Source: Oppiella nova
Taxonomy: Eukaryota > Arthropoda > Arachnida > Sarcoptiformes > Oppiidae
Length of the DNA stretch: 24,106 nucleotides
NCBI GenBank assembly: GCA_905397405.1
Contig: CAJPVJ010000501.1
Coordinates: 1-24,106, forward strand
Direction: 5' to 3'
Notes under the pieces: generated by a model
The model's input: only the letters and a program-made list of their open reading frames with translations
Databases searched by the model: none
What the model was told of the DNA's origin: nothing
Shown: positions 1 through 11,872 of the stretch, one piece after another
Numbering within the stretch: position 1 is the stretch's first letter
Layout: each line of letters begins with the position of its first letter
Position numbers and translations under genes: made by a program

Positions 1-1381
1 AAATATTAACCGGAAATGAATTTCCTTTTAAACAATAAATTACAGAAAATGCATAATTAATATATCATTGTTATTGCTAACTACACTAAATTATGTAACA
101 CCAAAATAGACATTTCTATTGCACAATGTTTTCATAATTATATAGAGTAATCAAGTATTTATAATTAAGGTATTATATAATGTATGCCGTAAACACTGAA
201 AGCCATATAATTATAGCTAAATGATTTACAATAAAACTACAAGGTTAATTTAGGTGGTAGATAATTAAACAGTTATTTTAAAACTTTAAAATTACTTTAA
301 TATTTATCAGTTAAATCAATATTATTTTCATTGCATATGATAGATTGTTGCGAAAAATATTAATAAAACAAATATTAATGTATTATAGTTTACGGTTTAA
401 TCATTAAATTTTAATGGTTTATAAATTATTCAATAAGTCAATTTATAATTATGTTGTATTTTAAATTATATTTGTTTAAACACTGTTAAATTCAAGTTAC
501 CATTAAATACTTTGCAACCAAAAAACAGGGCACTGAATTAAATTATCTAAATATCTACTATCATTACTAATGGCATGCTGGTGCTTATTGCAATACTGAG
601 CTCAATATTTATATTACCGGTAATTATTTGTACAATATTTTTCCATTTTGGTGTCCATTTATGAAAGCAATCTAATAATTGTATATATAAAACAAAACTT
701 CTTTGTTTGCTAAAGTCAGTAACACAATGATATAAATAGAAAGGATTAAAAATAAAAATCAATTTTATGTACACAATATTGACATTGCTAAATATGGTAA
801 AATTATAGTTTTATATATTTTATACATATAAACAATGAAACAATATTTTAATTGTTAATTGATGTATCTAGAATTACATTATATATGTCAAGATATTTTG
901 TAAAAGTAAAATCTTATTTAAAAAATAATACAATACAGTATAATGGTTAATAATATTATACTACGAACCATAATTAGTATATTAATATTAAATTAAAATT
1001 AATCTAATATTAAAATAAACAGTATTAACCAACAAAATAACAGTATGTGAATATTAGTTTGTAGTACTAATATTAATTATTAAATTACAATTTTCCACAA
1101 TTTAGCACTTAAACATAAAAGATGCAAAACACAGCTAAACATACTTAAAATAAATAATTTATTTATTACTATAAGAAATATATAATATAATTATTTATTG
1201 TACTCATAACTAATTATTAATTGAATTAAAATCTAAAATAATTGTAACTCTATCTAAAATAAAATCTATAATTAAAACACTTAACCTCAAGAAAGAAAAT
1301 CCAATAAAAAGTAAACATAAATCACATGAAATATTATGTAATAAGCAAACCCATATGGACAGGTAAGCGTAGGGGACATAC
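1..1381. other. AT-rich non-coding stretch, probably intron of the leftmost gene
   Basis: No convincing exon, RNA gene or repeat unit was found. The only open frames are short and AT-driven. Because the exon ending at 1382 finishes with a consensus donor in phase 2, this stretch is most simply the start of an intron running left out of the window. A short palindrome TTACCGGTAA-like element occurs near 614, and again near 1871 in the neighbouring intron. Confidence 0.4.
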
Positions 1382-3390
1382 CTCATGGTGGGGACGGACT
1401 GTTGGGGTTGTGGTGGCGATTCGAGCAACACTTTTCTCTGACCCAACACTAGAAACATGTTTGAAGTGTTGGATAAGTCTTTGCCAGTAATGCCGTCGTA
1501 AGCGGTGCCACCGTTTTGTTGTTGTCTATCATTGTAATTATGGTTAGCATGCGATGAGTAGGCCTGATGTGGAGCTACCGTTCCTCCAGCGGCAACATTA
1601 TTGCTGCCAAACGGCTGTTTCCGAGGAAACATTCTGTTAAATATAATACAAAAACATTTATTATTATTATTTTTGATGGCTTTTCGAGTTAATGTCTATC
1701 CATTAGTAGCAGTTCACTGATAACAATCAGTAGTGTCCTTTTGCTGATTACACATAAAATATTTAATTTTTAATTACTTTTATAGATATATTAATAAATT
1801 CACGGAATTTCAGTTCACATTTTAAAAATAAATACAGAATATTCTGTTGAAAATTATATAATAAGTACATGTTTACCGGTAAAACAATGTCAACTCATGT
1901 CTATTACTACTATTCTTAAACTAAAGTTTTATTGCTGGTATCTAAGAAATTATATAATATATAAAGGACATTTAAATAATTTTTAGATTAGATAAAACTT
2001 ATTATAACTATCATATAAAGTAATTGATAAAACGTTATTATAAATATAATTATGTACACAGTGAACTGAATATTCCATAAATATACTAAATTTTAAACAC
2101 AAAATGAATAACTTTTTCGGAAATAAATACTATCTTATTATACACTGAACTTTAATACGAAATAACTTTTACATTTAAAATACTGTATAATAATCGATAC
2201 TATTATGTGAATAAATATAATAATTCATTGAGTATGTAATAAAAACAAAAATAGACACTAAATATATCCAATATATGATAGCACAAAATAAAATGTACAG
2301 TAATTAATGAGATTATTATTGAATAATCGATTACAAAGTACCGTATAAAAGGGTTTAACAAACCTTTTGAGCATTGATTTTTGGAATATATTAATTAGAA
2401 ACTTATACATCAGTCTCACTCTACAGAATATTCTTAACCAAATAGATTTTTATAAAATGACTACAATTTATTGAATCATTTTCTAAAATAATTTTTTATT
2501 AATATTAATATTTATGTCTAACTTGTAAGTGAATTATCAATAAAAACAATGCACTAATAAAATTGAAGGATATTAAAGCAAATTATGGTAATTTAAACAT
2601 TAGGTCTACATTCAAATGGTTATGACATTCAATATATAGTTTACATAAAATGTACTCAAGAAACTTGAGTCTGGACTATATTACACTAAAACATATAAAA
2701 ACAATAATGTTTTGAATAATAATTCAATAATCGTAAAAATATATATACGTAACATCTTAAAAGTTTATAATTTAATTTAAACAAGACAATATTAATTTAA
2801 ATATGTTTGTTATTATTGTTGACTAAAATAAGTAGAAGTTGCATACTAAATAAGCAAAACCATTTATGGATTAAATTGATTTTTAACTAAAAAACCTTTT
2901 AATCTAAATATTCTAAAATAGATTAATAGATTAGGCATTCATAATTTCAGAAACTTAATAACATTGTATTAACATACTTAAAATTATTTTATAAATAATG
3001 TTAATACAATGTTATTAAGTTTCTAAAATTATGAATGCCTAATTTATTAATTTATTTTAGAATATTTAGATTAAAAAGTTTATAACTAATTATAATAATG
3101 CGCCATTACAAAATATTCAAATAAATTCTTATAATAGCATATTAAATAATTAAATAAATAATAGAAAATATGATAAAATCGTGAAAATTAATATTTAGTT
3201 ACCTTTCAGTGAAAATAGTTTTTGTTTGTGATATTTCCAAACCCACTGTCAGACTATCACTGGCTTTGAACTTCATTATAGCATTGCTTTTGTTGCCCAC
3301 AATTGGACCGCAATTATAGCCACAATTGCCGTAAACATGACTACCATTACCAGCGCCTGTAGTTCCGCCACTAATGGACACACAAAACAT
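1382..3390 (-). CDS. Unrecognised low-complexity protein, two internal exons (partial)
   Basis: I do not recognise the product. Two exons fit together on the minus strand: 3390-3203 (donor AAAG|GTAACT) and 1633-1382 (acceptor TTTAACAG|A, donor ATGAG|GTATGT). The first leaves two bases (AG) and the second supplies A to make an Arg codon, so the frame is kept across a 1569-bp intron. The first exon is Gly/Asn/Cys-containing (SGGTTGAGNGSHVYGNCGYN), then a more ordered stretch around FKASDSLTVGLEISQTKT. The second is Gln/Asn/His-rich, then NMFLVLGQRKVLLESPPQPQ. The 5' end is uncertain. An ATG at 3388-3390 could start it, or the exon could begin at an acceptor next to 3370 (pyrimidine-rich, ATTAG) or 3401 (GTACAG). 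The second exon ends in phase 2, so at least one more exon must lie to the left, probably outside the window. No transmembrane segment or known domain is visible. The matching splice phases argue for a real gene. Confidence 0.55.
2896..3078. repeat. Long inverted repeat (foldback) in an intron
   Basis: Arms 2896-2975 and 2998-3078 are about 80 bp each and reverse-complementary, with roughly three mismatches and one single-base indel. They are separated by a 22-bp spacer. Both arms contain the stretch ending ACATTGTATTAACAT at the loop side. It lies wholly within the intron between the two exons of the minus-strand gene, so its transcript would fold into a long double-stranded hairpin. It may be a small foldback/MITE-type element; I see no clear target-site duplication and no coding capacity. 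Confidence 0.85.
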
Positions 3391-3411
3391 TACGGAATAT
3401 TCTGTACGCAA

Positions 3412-6009
3412 AACGTGCGCTTAATATTATAAATGATAGTTTATGTAAAGTAATGAATCATAAAATAACTCTTAATATTCTGGTTATGTATTAGTTACTG
3501 AAAATAAAAACTTTTTTATCGTATTATGTGAACAATTGTAATCACTTTTGTTTTATTAGACGACTTATGCATACGTTATGCTCTTATCTCAAACTACCGG
3601 CGAATACACTTCCCATAAGTTTTCAAGACTTGTATCAATCAATAAAAGCATATTTTTAATAAAATAAATTATTCTTTTAATAGTCCATAGAAACTTGTTA
3701 TGCAGTACAGTCTACTCAATGAAAAATGTTGTCATTAATTTAAAAGTATGCTACAAAAAATAATTAATTTTTTTGATGCATCTATTTTATTAATTAAAAA
3801 ATAATCAATGAAACAATATTGCTTAATCAAACTAAATTAAAATGAAATTAATTAATAATTATTATATTTATATTGCACATTTAACACAAAGAGTAGAGTG
3901 TATTTGAGTTCATTGTACTTAGAAATTGCACACACAAATCATAACTTTTTTTTATTAGATTCATTAATTGGTAATATATGCTGTTATAAAATATTTTATA
4001 ATTCAAATAAATATCTTAAGAATAATTTTAATAGAAAAGTAAATACTAACTATATTTTTATATAAATTAATATTTACATAATCACTACTGTATTAATATT
4101 TAATACACAGAATTTGCTGTACACCAGAATTCAATGTTATATTTCTATAGTGTTTGCTTTTTGTTATTTCCGTGAATTTTTTTTATATCTCTGATATAAA
4201 ATCGATATAATAGTAATGAATATTAGATTTACTATCAAAACATTGAGAGTTCAATGAACTCAAAGTCTTGTTATATTTTTGTGAATAATTATCATAATTA
4301 ATGGCTAATCCATTATAATTTAATTTTACTATCATATTTAATGATTATTAATGTATCATTGCAATAGTTACTATTTCCAACTAGTATATTACATATCCTA
4401 ATTTAATTTTATTCTATGTTAATTCATTTAATGTGGGTTTATAAATTATATATACATTATTGTCATTGTACAATACAACAATAATTTTATTTTATAAAAA
4501 TTATTTTAAAACTAATTTAATAATTAATAAATAATTTTAGTAATAGAATATAACAGATTTATTTTAAAAATCAGATTTATAATAATTTTATAACATAATT
4601 AAAAAGCCAGTATCTAAACTGAATTATTTTAACACTAATTGTTTGCAATAATATTTACCCCTTTTTAAACGCAAACTAATTACAAATAATTATTAATTGT
4701 TTTCTGTTTCAGTGAATAAACATTTGTTTTTATAATTATAACCTATTTTTACATCTATTTACTATTTCCACCGAAATTATGCATAATTTAATTTAAACAC
4801 ATTTTAAAACAATAGATAAAATGATTGCTTTACTGTCATTAAAAGTATTTAAAAATCAATGATAATTTTAATTTATAGTCAAAAATTGTTTATTAATACA
4901 AAGCCTAAATAATTTATCACATACAGCAAATATATGTTAATATTTATCAATCCAGATTATAAGTTATCAAATTATATTTTAGCTAAAAATATAAATAATC
5001 GTAAACAATAAACTAACTTGTTTAAATAGTATAAGAATTTCCATATTAAACTACTTTGTCTGTGATTTATCCTAATGCTTATTTATAACACCTGTTACGG
5101 CACCCAATTAATTAGGCTCGTTCATTTTTGTTGACTTTGACACACATTATAAGTCAATGGCAAAATTTATTTAATTTTCAGGACACAGTACTTATATAAT
5201 GCTATTTAAAATATATAATCCAATTAAAAACAGTGTGCACTCGTTATAATAAAATTATATCAATTAATTACTCATCTATAAATCCTTGTTAATATTAATT
5301 TAAAGTATTATTTTAAGGTAATTTCCTTATATTGCAATATTTAAATAAATAATAAGAAATACTTAATCTTATAATAAACAAGACAATAAATACTTTAATA
5401 ATGTTGTATATCGAGTGTTGATTGTATCTCATATACTAAAGGGATACGTGATTTCCAAAATCACACAATGAAAGGATGAAATAATAATAATAATAATATG
5501 TGTATAAATATTTTTGGTATAAGTTTTGTAAATGTAGTTCAAGTCCTTTCTATACACATAATATTTCTAAACAAAAAATGCTTATTTCATTTTAAAATAA
5601 TATTTTAGTATATAAATGTGATGTCCACATATAAAAAATCATCACAATTAATTTAATATCATTTCGTGTAGTGTCGGTTTTTAATTAAATATAAATATAA
5701 TTAATAAGTGTTGTGTAGTATATTATAATGCGGTGCATGCAATAGTGTGCGATTGTGATAAATTTGTAAATAATATACTAGATTAAATATTTTTTGTGCA
5801 ATTATACTATTTACTAATTTCAAGAGAATATAAAATTATAATAATAATAAAGTGATTTCAACGTTATTTAATAATCATAAAGTGTTTACTCTATTAGAGT
5901 ATTTGTAACATAAAATAATATAATCTTTCATTATCATTTTCATAATCTTATTAATTTGCTGTTAATATTTTACAATACTTTATACCAAAGAACACAAACA
6001 TACAAAAGG
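3412..6009. other. AT-rich intergenic region between divergent genes
   Basis: No exon, RNA gene or large repeat can be supported here. It separates the minus-strand gene on the left from the plus-strand GMC oxidoreductase, so it may hold promoters of both and undetected 5' exons of the left gene. A short TAA-type triplet run is present at about 5481-5498. Confidence 0.4.
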
Positions 6010-6018
6010 TATAAATAG
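6010..6018 (+). promoter_or_regulatory. Candidate TATA box of the GMC oxidoreductase gene
   Basis: TATAAATAG followed by GG is a strong match to the metazoan TATA consensus. It lies about 80 bp before the chosen start codon at 6093, which would leave a 5' leader of roughly 50 nt if transcription starts about 30 bp downstream. In a genome this AT-rich, chance matches are common, so position and the G-containing 3' end are the only support. An ATG at about 6083 is out of frame and would open a short upstream frame overlapping the real start. Confidence 0.35.
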
Positions 6019-6092
6019 GGATCTATATTAAATTAATTATCCTGATTTAAGTGGTAATAATAATAATAAAATTAATTTTGAAATGCAGAGAA

Positions 6093-8470
6093 ATGCCTAT
6101 AAGCACATCCATACCGTTACATATGATAACAATAGCGATGCTTACATTACAACGCGAGTCCATACATAAGAATATTAACAACGCGTTACCACTGAAGCAA
6201 TCGTATGACTACATCGTGATCGGTGCCGGTAGTGCCGGTGCCGTAGTCGCCAACCGGCTCACCGAAGACCCAAACATACAGGTGCTGCTACTGGAGGCTG
6301 GCGACCCTCAGACCTTTATCACCGACATGCCTGGTCTGGCCATACCTCTATGGAAAGACATTCCGTTATTTGATTGGGACTATAAGACTGTTCCTCAGAA
6401 ATACGGACTGTCTCTTAAAGAGCCGGGTGTTTTTGGGGAACGTCGTGGTAAGGCTATTGGCGGCACCTCCACTATTAATGGCATGATTCACGTGGTGGGC
6501 AATCGGCTGGACTATGACGAGTGGGCCCATAAGTACGGCGCTCAGGGCTGGTCTTACGCCGATGTGTTGCCCTATATTAAGAAACTCGAGAATAATAGCG
6601 ATCACCGACTGTTGGCACAGAATTCCGGATATCACGGCACTAAAGGACCCATAGGTAGTGTAGTTAATCATATGTTACATTCAATACTAATCCTAATTAT
6701 ATGTTTATATTATCATACTTATCAAACCTTTAAATAATTATAGCTATATTAAAGTATATTGTGGAAGTTAACAGTATATTATTAAATTAGTGTAGTGTGA
6801 TTATTTGAATATTAAGTTTAGTAATAAGTATTTTTCTTAAGTTTAATTATTTATTAAATAGTTTGAAAGTGATATTCAAATAATATTTTCATTAAACATA
6901 GATTTATAATGTATACTAATTCACATCTACTAACACCTACAGGCATCATATCCGACCCTAACCCTGCACCATTGTTAGTGAAATTTCAAAAGGTGTACAA
7001 CGAGTTGGGCTATGAGACCCTGGATATTAACGGCCCCAAGCAGTTGGGCACAGCATTCACTCAGATGACAGTGAAAGACGGGTTCAGGTGCGGCACCGGC
7101 AACGGCTATCTCGACCCCAATCGGCACCCAAATAATCTGCACATATTATCGCACGCATTGGTCACCAGAATTAGGTTTTCCAACACTAACGGCGAGATAT
7201 CAGCCACTGGTGTCGAGTTTATCCGTCGCGACCAGAAATATAAAGTCAACGCTAACATCGAGGTGGTCGTCAGCGCCGGTATGTTTGCATTATTTTACTA
7301 ATTTATTATAAATTGTATATAGAATTTGTATTCATAACTTATAATTCAATATTGGTGAACTGTATTTATATTTATGTAAATTCAATTTAATACAAGTTAA
7401 TCACAATTATCCCTCATTACAGGTGTATTCAATTCGCCACAACTACTCATGTTGTCGGGTATCGGACCCAAAGCACACCTCCAGTCTCATGGCATACCTG
7501 TGGTGAAGGACCTACCAGTTGGCAACAACCTGCAGGACCACCCGAAAGTGGTTTTTCAATCAGTGATCCGAGACCAAGACGCCCAACCCCGGGAACCCGA
7601 ACTAAATGTACAGCAGTTGCATGAGTTCGCCGCCTACCGTCGGGGCCCGTTAGCCAGTTACACGTGTTTGTACACCTTTTTCAATACCAAGAGTAATGCC
7701 ATCACTCAGTGGCCAAACATAGTTTTGGCCGCTTTTGTGCAGAAAATGAAGAATAATTTAACAGAAGTTTGTGAGAAATACGGCGAAAGAGTGGATGAAT
7801 GGAAACAGTACTACAGGTAAAGATATTTACATAAAAATTATTTCATATTCATTAAAATGCCAATATTATTGCATCCAGACCATACCTGGGTAAATACTAC
7901 ATTAGAGCGGACGCCAACCTTCGCAAACCCCGGAGCTTTGGTTCGGTACGGCTATCATCGGCCGACCCGCGGGCCAAACCCCTAATTGATCCCAACTTTT
8001 TCGACGTCCCCCAAGATTTTACCGATTTGGTGGAGGCGGCAAAGTTTTTGCTATACATACTTATGGAGTCCCCCATCGCCAAGTACCTCGACTTTAACCA
8101 CAACCCTATACCCGGCTGCTCCCTGTGCCCGGACCGGCCCATGTATGCGTGCGACTCGTATATCAAATGCTATATCCGACTCAATGGCGAGAAGGAACTC
8201 CATCCGGTGGGCACCTGTCGTATGGGCGCCCCTGAGAGGCAAGACGTAGTGGTCGACCCCCAGCTTAAAGTGAAAAACGTGTGTCGACTGCGAGTGTGCG
8301 ACGCCTCCATAATGCCTACCGTTCCCAATGGGAACTCCAATACACCGGCTATTATGATTGGCGAGAAGTGCGCCGACCTACTCAAAGACGACTACTATTC
8401 CAAGCGAAACATACCGTCCGGTGGGGCACCGGTAGGCATGACAAGTCACTCGACACGAGTGAATCACTAG
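6093..8470 (+). CDS. GMC family FAD-dependent oxidoreductase (glucose/choline dehydrogenase-like)
   Basis: Four exons, 6093-6654, 6943-7278, 7423-7816 and 7879-8470, join in frame with GT-AG introns of 288, 144 and 62 bp to give 627 aa, a usual length for the family. The FAD-binding Rossmann motif GAGSAG is at residues 44-49, with the ribose-binding Glu at 68 (LLLEAGD). GMC signature 1 starts at about 119 ([12 protein letters not shown]). Signature 2 spans about 299-314 ([16 protein letters not shown]) and is assembled across the exon 2/3 junction. The catalytic pair is His539 in HPVGTCRMG and Asn585 in [13 protein letters not shown], the position equivalent to the second His of glucose oxidase. 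GMC enzymes oxidise an alcohol using FAD; the substrate cannot be read from sequence. The N-terminus before residue 38 is moderately hydrophobic but not a clear signal peptide. The first in-frame ATG was chosen as start; a CAG just before it could instead be an acceptor from an upstream exon. Confidence 0.93.
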
Positions 8471-8543
8471 TAGTTTGTTATGTAATTGTTTTCGTGTCTT
8501 ATTGTATGTCATATTCATATTTATACATAATTTTATTATTGAA

Positions 8544-8549
8544 AATAAA
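8544..8549 (+). terminator. Polyadenylation signal of the GMC gene
   Basis: AATAAA lies about 75 nt after the stop codon at 8468-8470, the first such hexamer downstream. It suggests a short 3' UTR. Confidence 0.5.
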
Positions 8550-9777
8550 TTTTTATTTATAAAATAATGATAATTTATTTAAACAAAAGTAGAAATAAGG
8601 TCTCTTAGTTTGTCAATAAGTATGATAAAGATATTTTAAATTAATATTCACATAACATTAAACAATTTTATTAACATAAATTTATAATAAAATAAAGATA
8701 TATTTTAAAGTTTATTTATATTTCAACGATTTAAAACAAGTAATTAATTTTGATTTAAATTATTAATGTAAGCATATGGCAATATTATTATTATTATGTT
8801 TTATTATTTAGATTACAGTATTAGGTTCAAACGTACTATATCAATATTTAACAAATAAATGAATAATTATTATTTATCAATATCAAATCATAATGGGATC
8901 TAAATTATGAATAATATTTAATTTTATTTATATTTTACAGTAATAACAAACAATAATAATCAAATGGGAAATTTTACATGTATTCGTATTAATACAGAAT
9001 TCTGTATATAAAATATATTACATAAAATTATTGTTTTAAAATAAAATTTAATATTAAATGATTATCATATCAAAATAAATGTAAATGTATTAAATATGAT
9101 AGTAGAATAAAGCAAAAATAGAATATATCTATAGTAATTAATATTAGCCATTATCGCATTAACTGTTGATAAATTTGCTGTCAAATTAAATATGACAAAT
9201 TTGTGAAATTGTATTTGTTGGAAATGTCAACATACTGTAAATACAGACATAAATCTAATGCAAATATCAAGAATTCATGGCCGTTTCGCTGTTAAAATAA
9301 TACTTTATTATATTTGCATATACTGGTATATTTAAAATAAATATTTAAAATGTGAGTTACTGTGAAATTGTTAGAATCAAATGTGCTTGTTCAAAAGATA
9401 TAATTCAAGTTAGTTAAAAGTACATTTAATATTTATACAAAACTGGTTGAATATCATTATCACATTAATGGATAACTTTTAAAAATATAAATTAACATTT
9501 TGTTACCTACATGTCTGTAAAATAAGTTACCTATTTAATGACAAAACTTATTCATTTTGATAACTAACTAAATAATTTTATACACAATTTTTAAAAAATT
9601 TTAAACACTAACTATAATTTATTAATTTGCTTCAAAGATTTAACAAATTAATTCAATCATTAAAATTTTATTATTAAAGTATAATTGATTAATTTCAGAA
9701 AAGTATAATAAATGTAGTTATTAATTACCGGAAAATTATTTTATTTATTGTATTAATTTGATAAATATTAAACAAAT
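8550..9777. other. AT-rich intergenic region
   Basis: No coding exon or RNA gene is visible between the GMC gene and the first receptor gene. It contains a perfect 16-bp palindrome at 8992-9007 (ATACAGAATTCTGTAT). It presumably holds the promoter of the downstream receptor, but no single element can be singled out. Confidence 0.4.
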
Positions 9778-11225
9778 ATGAATATACAATGGGACGGAAG
9801 CTTATTGGAAATCAATTTAAATGTCCACCGACCTGTGCCCAAAAAAATGGCAATTCCAACAGCTGGTACCCACCTCTATACCCGTGGATTATCACCATAT
9901 AACCTGGACAAAAATGTCAAACGAAATATTCTATACAACCCTTACTTTATATTCTGCATATTACTCATAAATACTGTGCGAAGTATTATCGCTATATTCA
10001 TACCACAGAATCGTTTGGATTTAATTATATTAATGGCTGACTATTCCTATTACCTGAACGCACAAACACACCTCAATTTTGGTGTTTCCCAATATTATTT
10101 GTTAGGAATTAGTACACAATTACTTCATTTCTGGCTTTATTACCGCAAAATCCCGCTTATATTTATGCTACCATTCCGTATACTACAGGGACGGGTGGCA
10201 CCAATACGTCTGGGCTTTACTAACCAGTCATATATTAGAAAAATATTCAGAATCTATAAAATTTCACATTTTATATGCGAATTAAATCCAAAGATTGTCT
10301 TTGGGATATCCTGGACTATACTATTGACAACCTTTTATAGACATATGACTATCTTGCAACTCATACAATATGGTTTACCTTGGTCAGTCCTGTATACCTT
10401 GAGCACTTTCTATACATTTATGTTGCTACAATGGAATATTACCTATTTCTATATAATATGTTATTATCTAAATTGTAAACTTCGGGAACAGAATAACAGA
10501 ATCGAGTACTCGATAGCAATGAATATATTTAAGCAGAACTTCATATCAATAATAGTGAGGCGGTTAACAAAAATTCATATCGAAATCAACGATTATAACA
10601 GAATTTTTTGGTCTAAATATTCATTTTGTTTTCTCATATTTTTCACAACTTTTATGAACTCTATGTTAGCATTGGTTATATTTGGTTCAATTTATCCAGT
10701 CCTCAAACTATTGTTTCTGTACATATTTCTCATGGATTTACTATTATTTATGTTTTATTTAAACACGGCGTCGACTGTCAGTCACGAGGCTTTCCGTACG
10801 TATAAACTGCTTCACAAATACTCAATGATTTCTGGCGATAGGCTTTCCGTGAATAAGAAATTAAAGGTATTTTTAAAAATAAACTATAATGCTTTTATAA
10901 ATATATATATATATATATAAATTAGATTTTATTATCGCGTGGACGAATATCTAAATTATAAAATTTATTTATTTGTTAATACATTAGTTATTGGCGTTCA
11001 TAGAAAAAGTTGGCCAAAAGAGGGTTGGCTTTCGGTTTGGGGTGTTATTTATAATCAATTATTTCCGCTTTTATCAGGTATTTAATGATCACAAATAATA
11101 TGAGCCATTATTTTATTTATATAATATTGTTTATATTTTGTTTTGCACAGATAATAGCCGTAATGATAGCATATTTGCTGAAAATTTATAAAAGACTTAT
11201 AATAAGAAAAATTATTCAAATCTAA
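9778..11225 (+). CDS. Gustatory-receptor-like seven-transmembrane chemoreceptor, copy 1
   Basis: Three exons, 9778-10866, 10988-11077 and 11151-11225, all joined in phase 0, give 417 aa. The open frame of exon 1 runs past the donor (AAAG|GTATTT) into the intron. The downstream exons are recognised because they encode the receptor C-terminus: LLAFIEKVGQKRVGFRFG, then NYFRFYQ and IIAVMIAYLLKIYKRL. About seven hydrophobic segments are visible (near 54-76, 103-121, 173-187, 203-229, 281-304, 308-328, 377-405). Family marks are the SHEAFRTYKLLH helix (residues 335-346) and two phase-0 introns near the C-terminus, a known hallmark of arthropod gustatory receptors. The usual terminal TYhhhhhQF motif is degenerate (AYLLKIYK). 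Members are ligand-gated cation channels in chemosensory neurons; the ligand is unknown. The gene is followed head-to-tail by a paralogue. Confidence 0.85.
10899..10918. repeat. AT dinucleotide microsatellite
   Basis: A run of about ten AT units lies in the first intron of the first receptor gene, just after the donor. It is a simple repeat with no evident function. Confidence 0.7.
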
Positions 11226-11292
11226 TTTATATTAGATAAATTGTCTATCAAATATAATTTATTTCTATGGATTATTCTTGTCAGACCAATTA

Positions 11293-11298
11293 AATAAA
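11293..11298 (+). terminator. Polyadenylation signal of receptor copy 1
   Basis: AATAAA (in TTAAATAAATG) occurs about 70 nt after the stop codon. In AT-rich sequence the hexamer alone is weak evidence. Confidence 0.35.
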
Positions 11299-11872
11299 TG
11301 TGTAGTAATTATAATAAAATTAATGATACCATATATTTACTTAATTATAATCGATAAAAACATTAATCTTATATACAAAACATTATATCATTAAGTCTAA
11401 TACAGTATTTGTATAATTTAATAAAACAAATTACAAATTATTTGTTACTTGGAATTAATAGTGACAGTCACCAATGTAATTCTTAAAGTTTCATTGAGTT
11501 TCTATATAAATATTAATTGTATCTTGATGTATAATTTTTTATTAATTATTGTTACCGTAGTTATATTTATATTTTGAAATATTGTTATATTGATTTCATT
11601 AATGAATTTATTACTATAAATTAAATATTATACGAATACCTTGATTATTGCATTTTGTTTCTTAAATAAATATAAGAAAAATAAATTATCACTAATGAAT
11701 TATAAGTTATTGTACTAATTACGTATAATATACAAGTACCGTAGTTCATGTTATTATCAAAACTGAAACATTCACAAAATATAAAAATGTATTTGAAATG
11801 GATATTGACAAATATTATTCATGCAATTATTATTTGTAGTTAATGCTTATTTTAAAATAAAAATAAATAATA
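11299..11872. other. Spacer between the two receptor genes
   Basis: About 570 bp of AT-rich sequence with no exon or repeat that I can support. The two receptors are close enough that either a private promoter in this spacer or read-through transcription is possible. Confidence 0.4.

Noticed and set aside
547-774. 75-codon minus-strand open frame
   Set aside because: AT-driven, no domain, no splice-compatible neighbours; chance frame.
1837-3402. Repeated GAATATTC palindromes (1837, 2068, 2426, 3395, also 12589), which look like heat-shock-element halves
   Set aside because: None forms the three contiguous nGAAn units needed for a heat-shock element, one is inside a coding exon, and chance occurrence is expected in AT-rich DNA.
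6366-8385. Several antisense or alternate-frame open frames over the GMC exons
   Set aside because: They are shadows of the GMC coding frame, which has full motif support.
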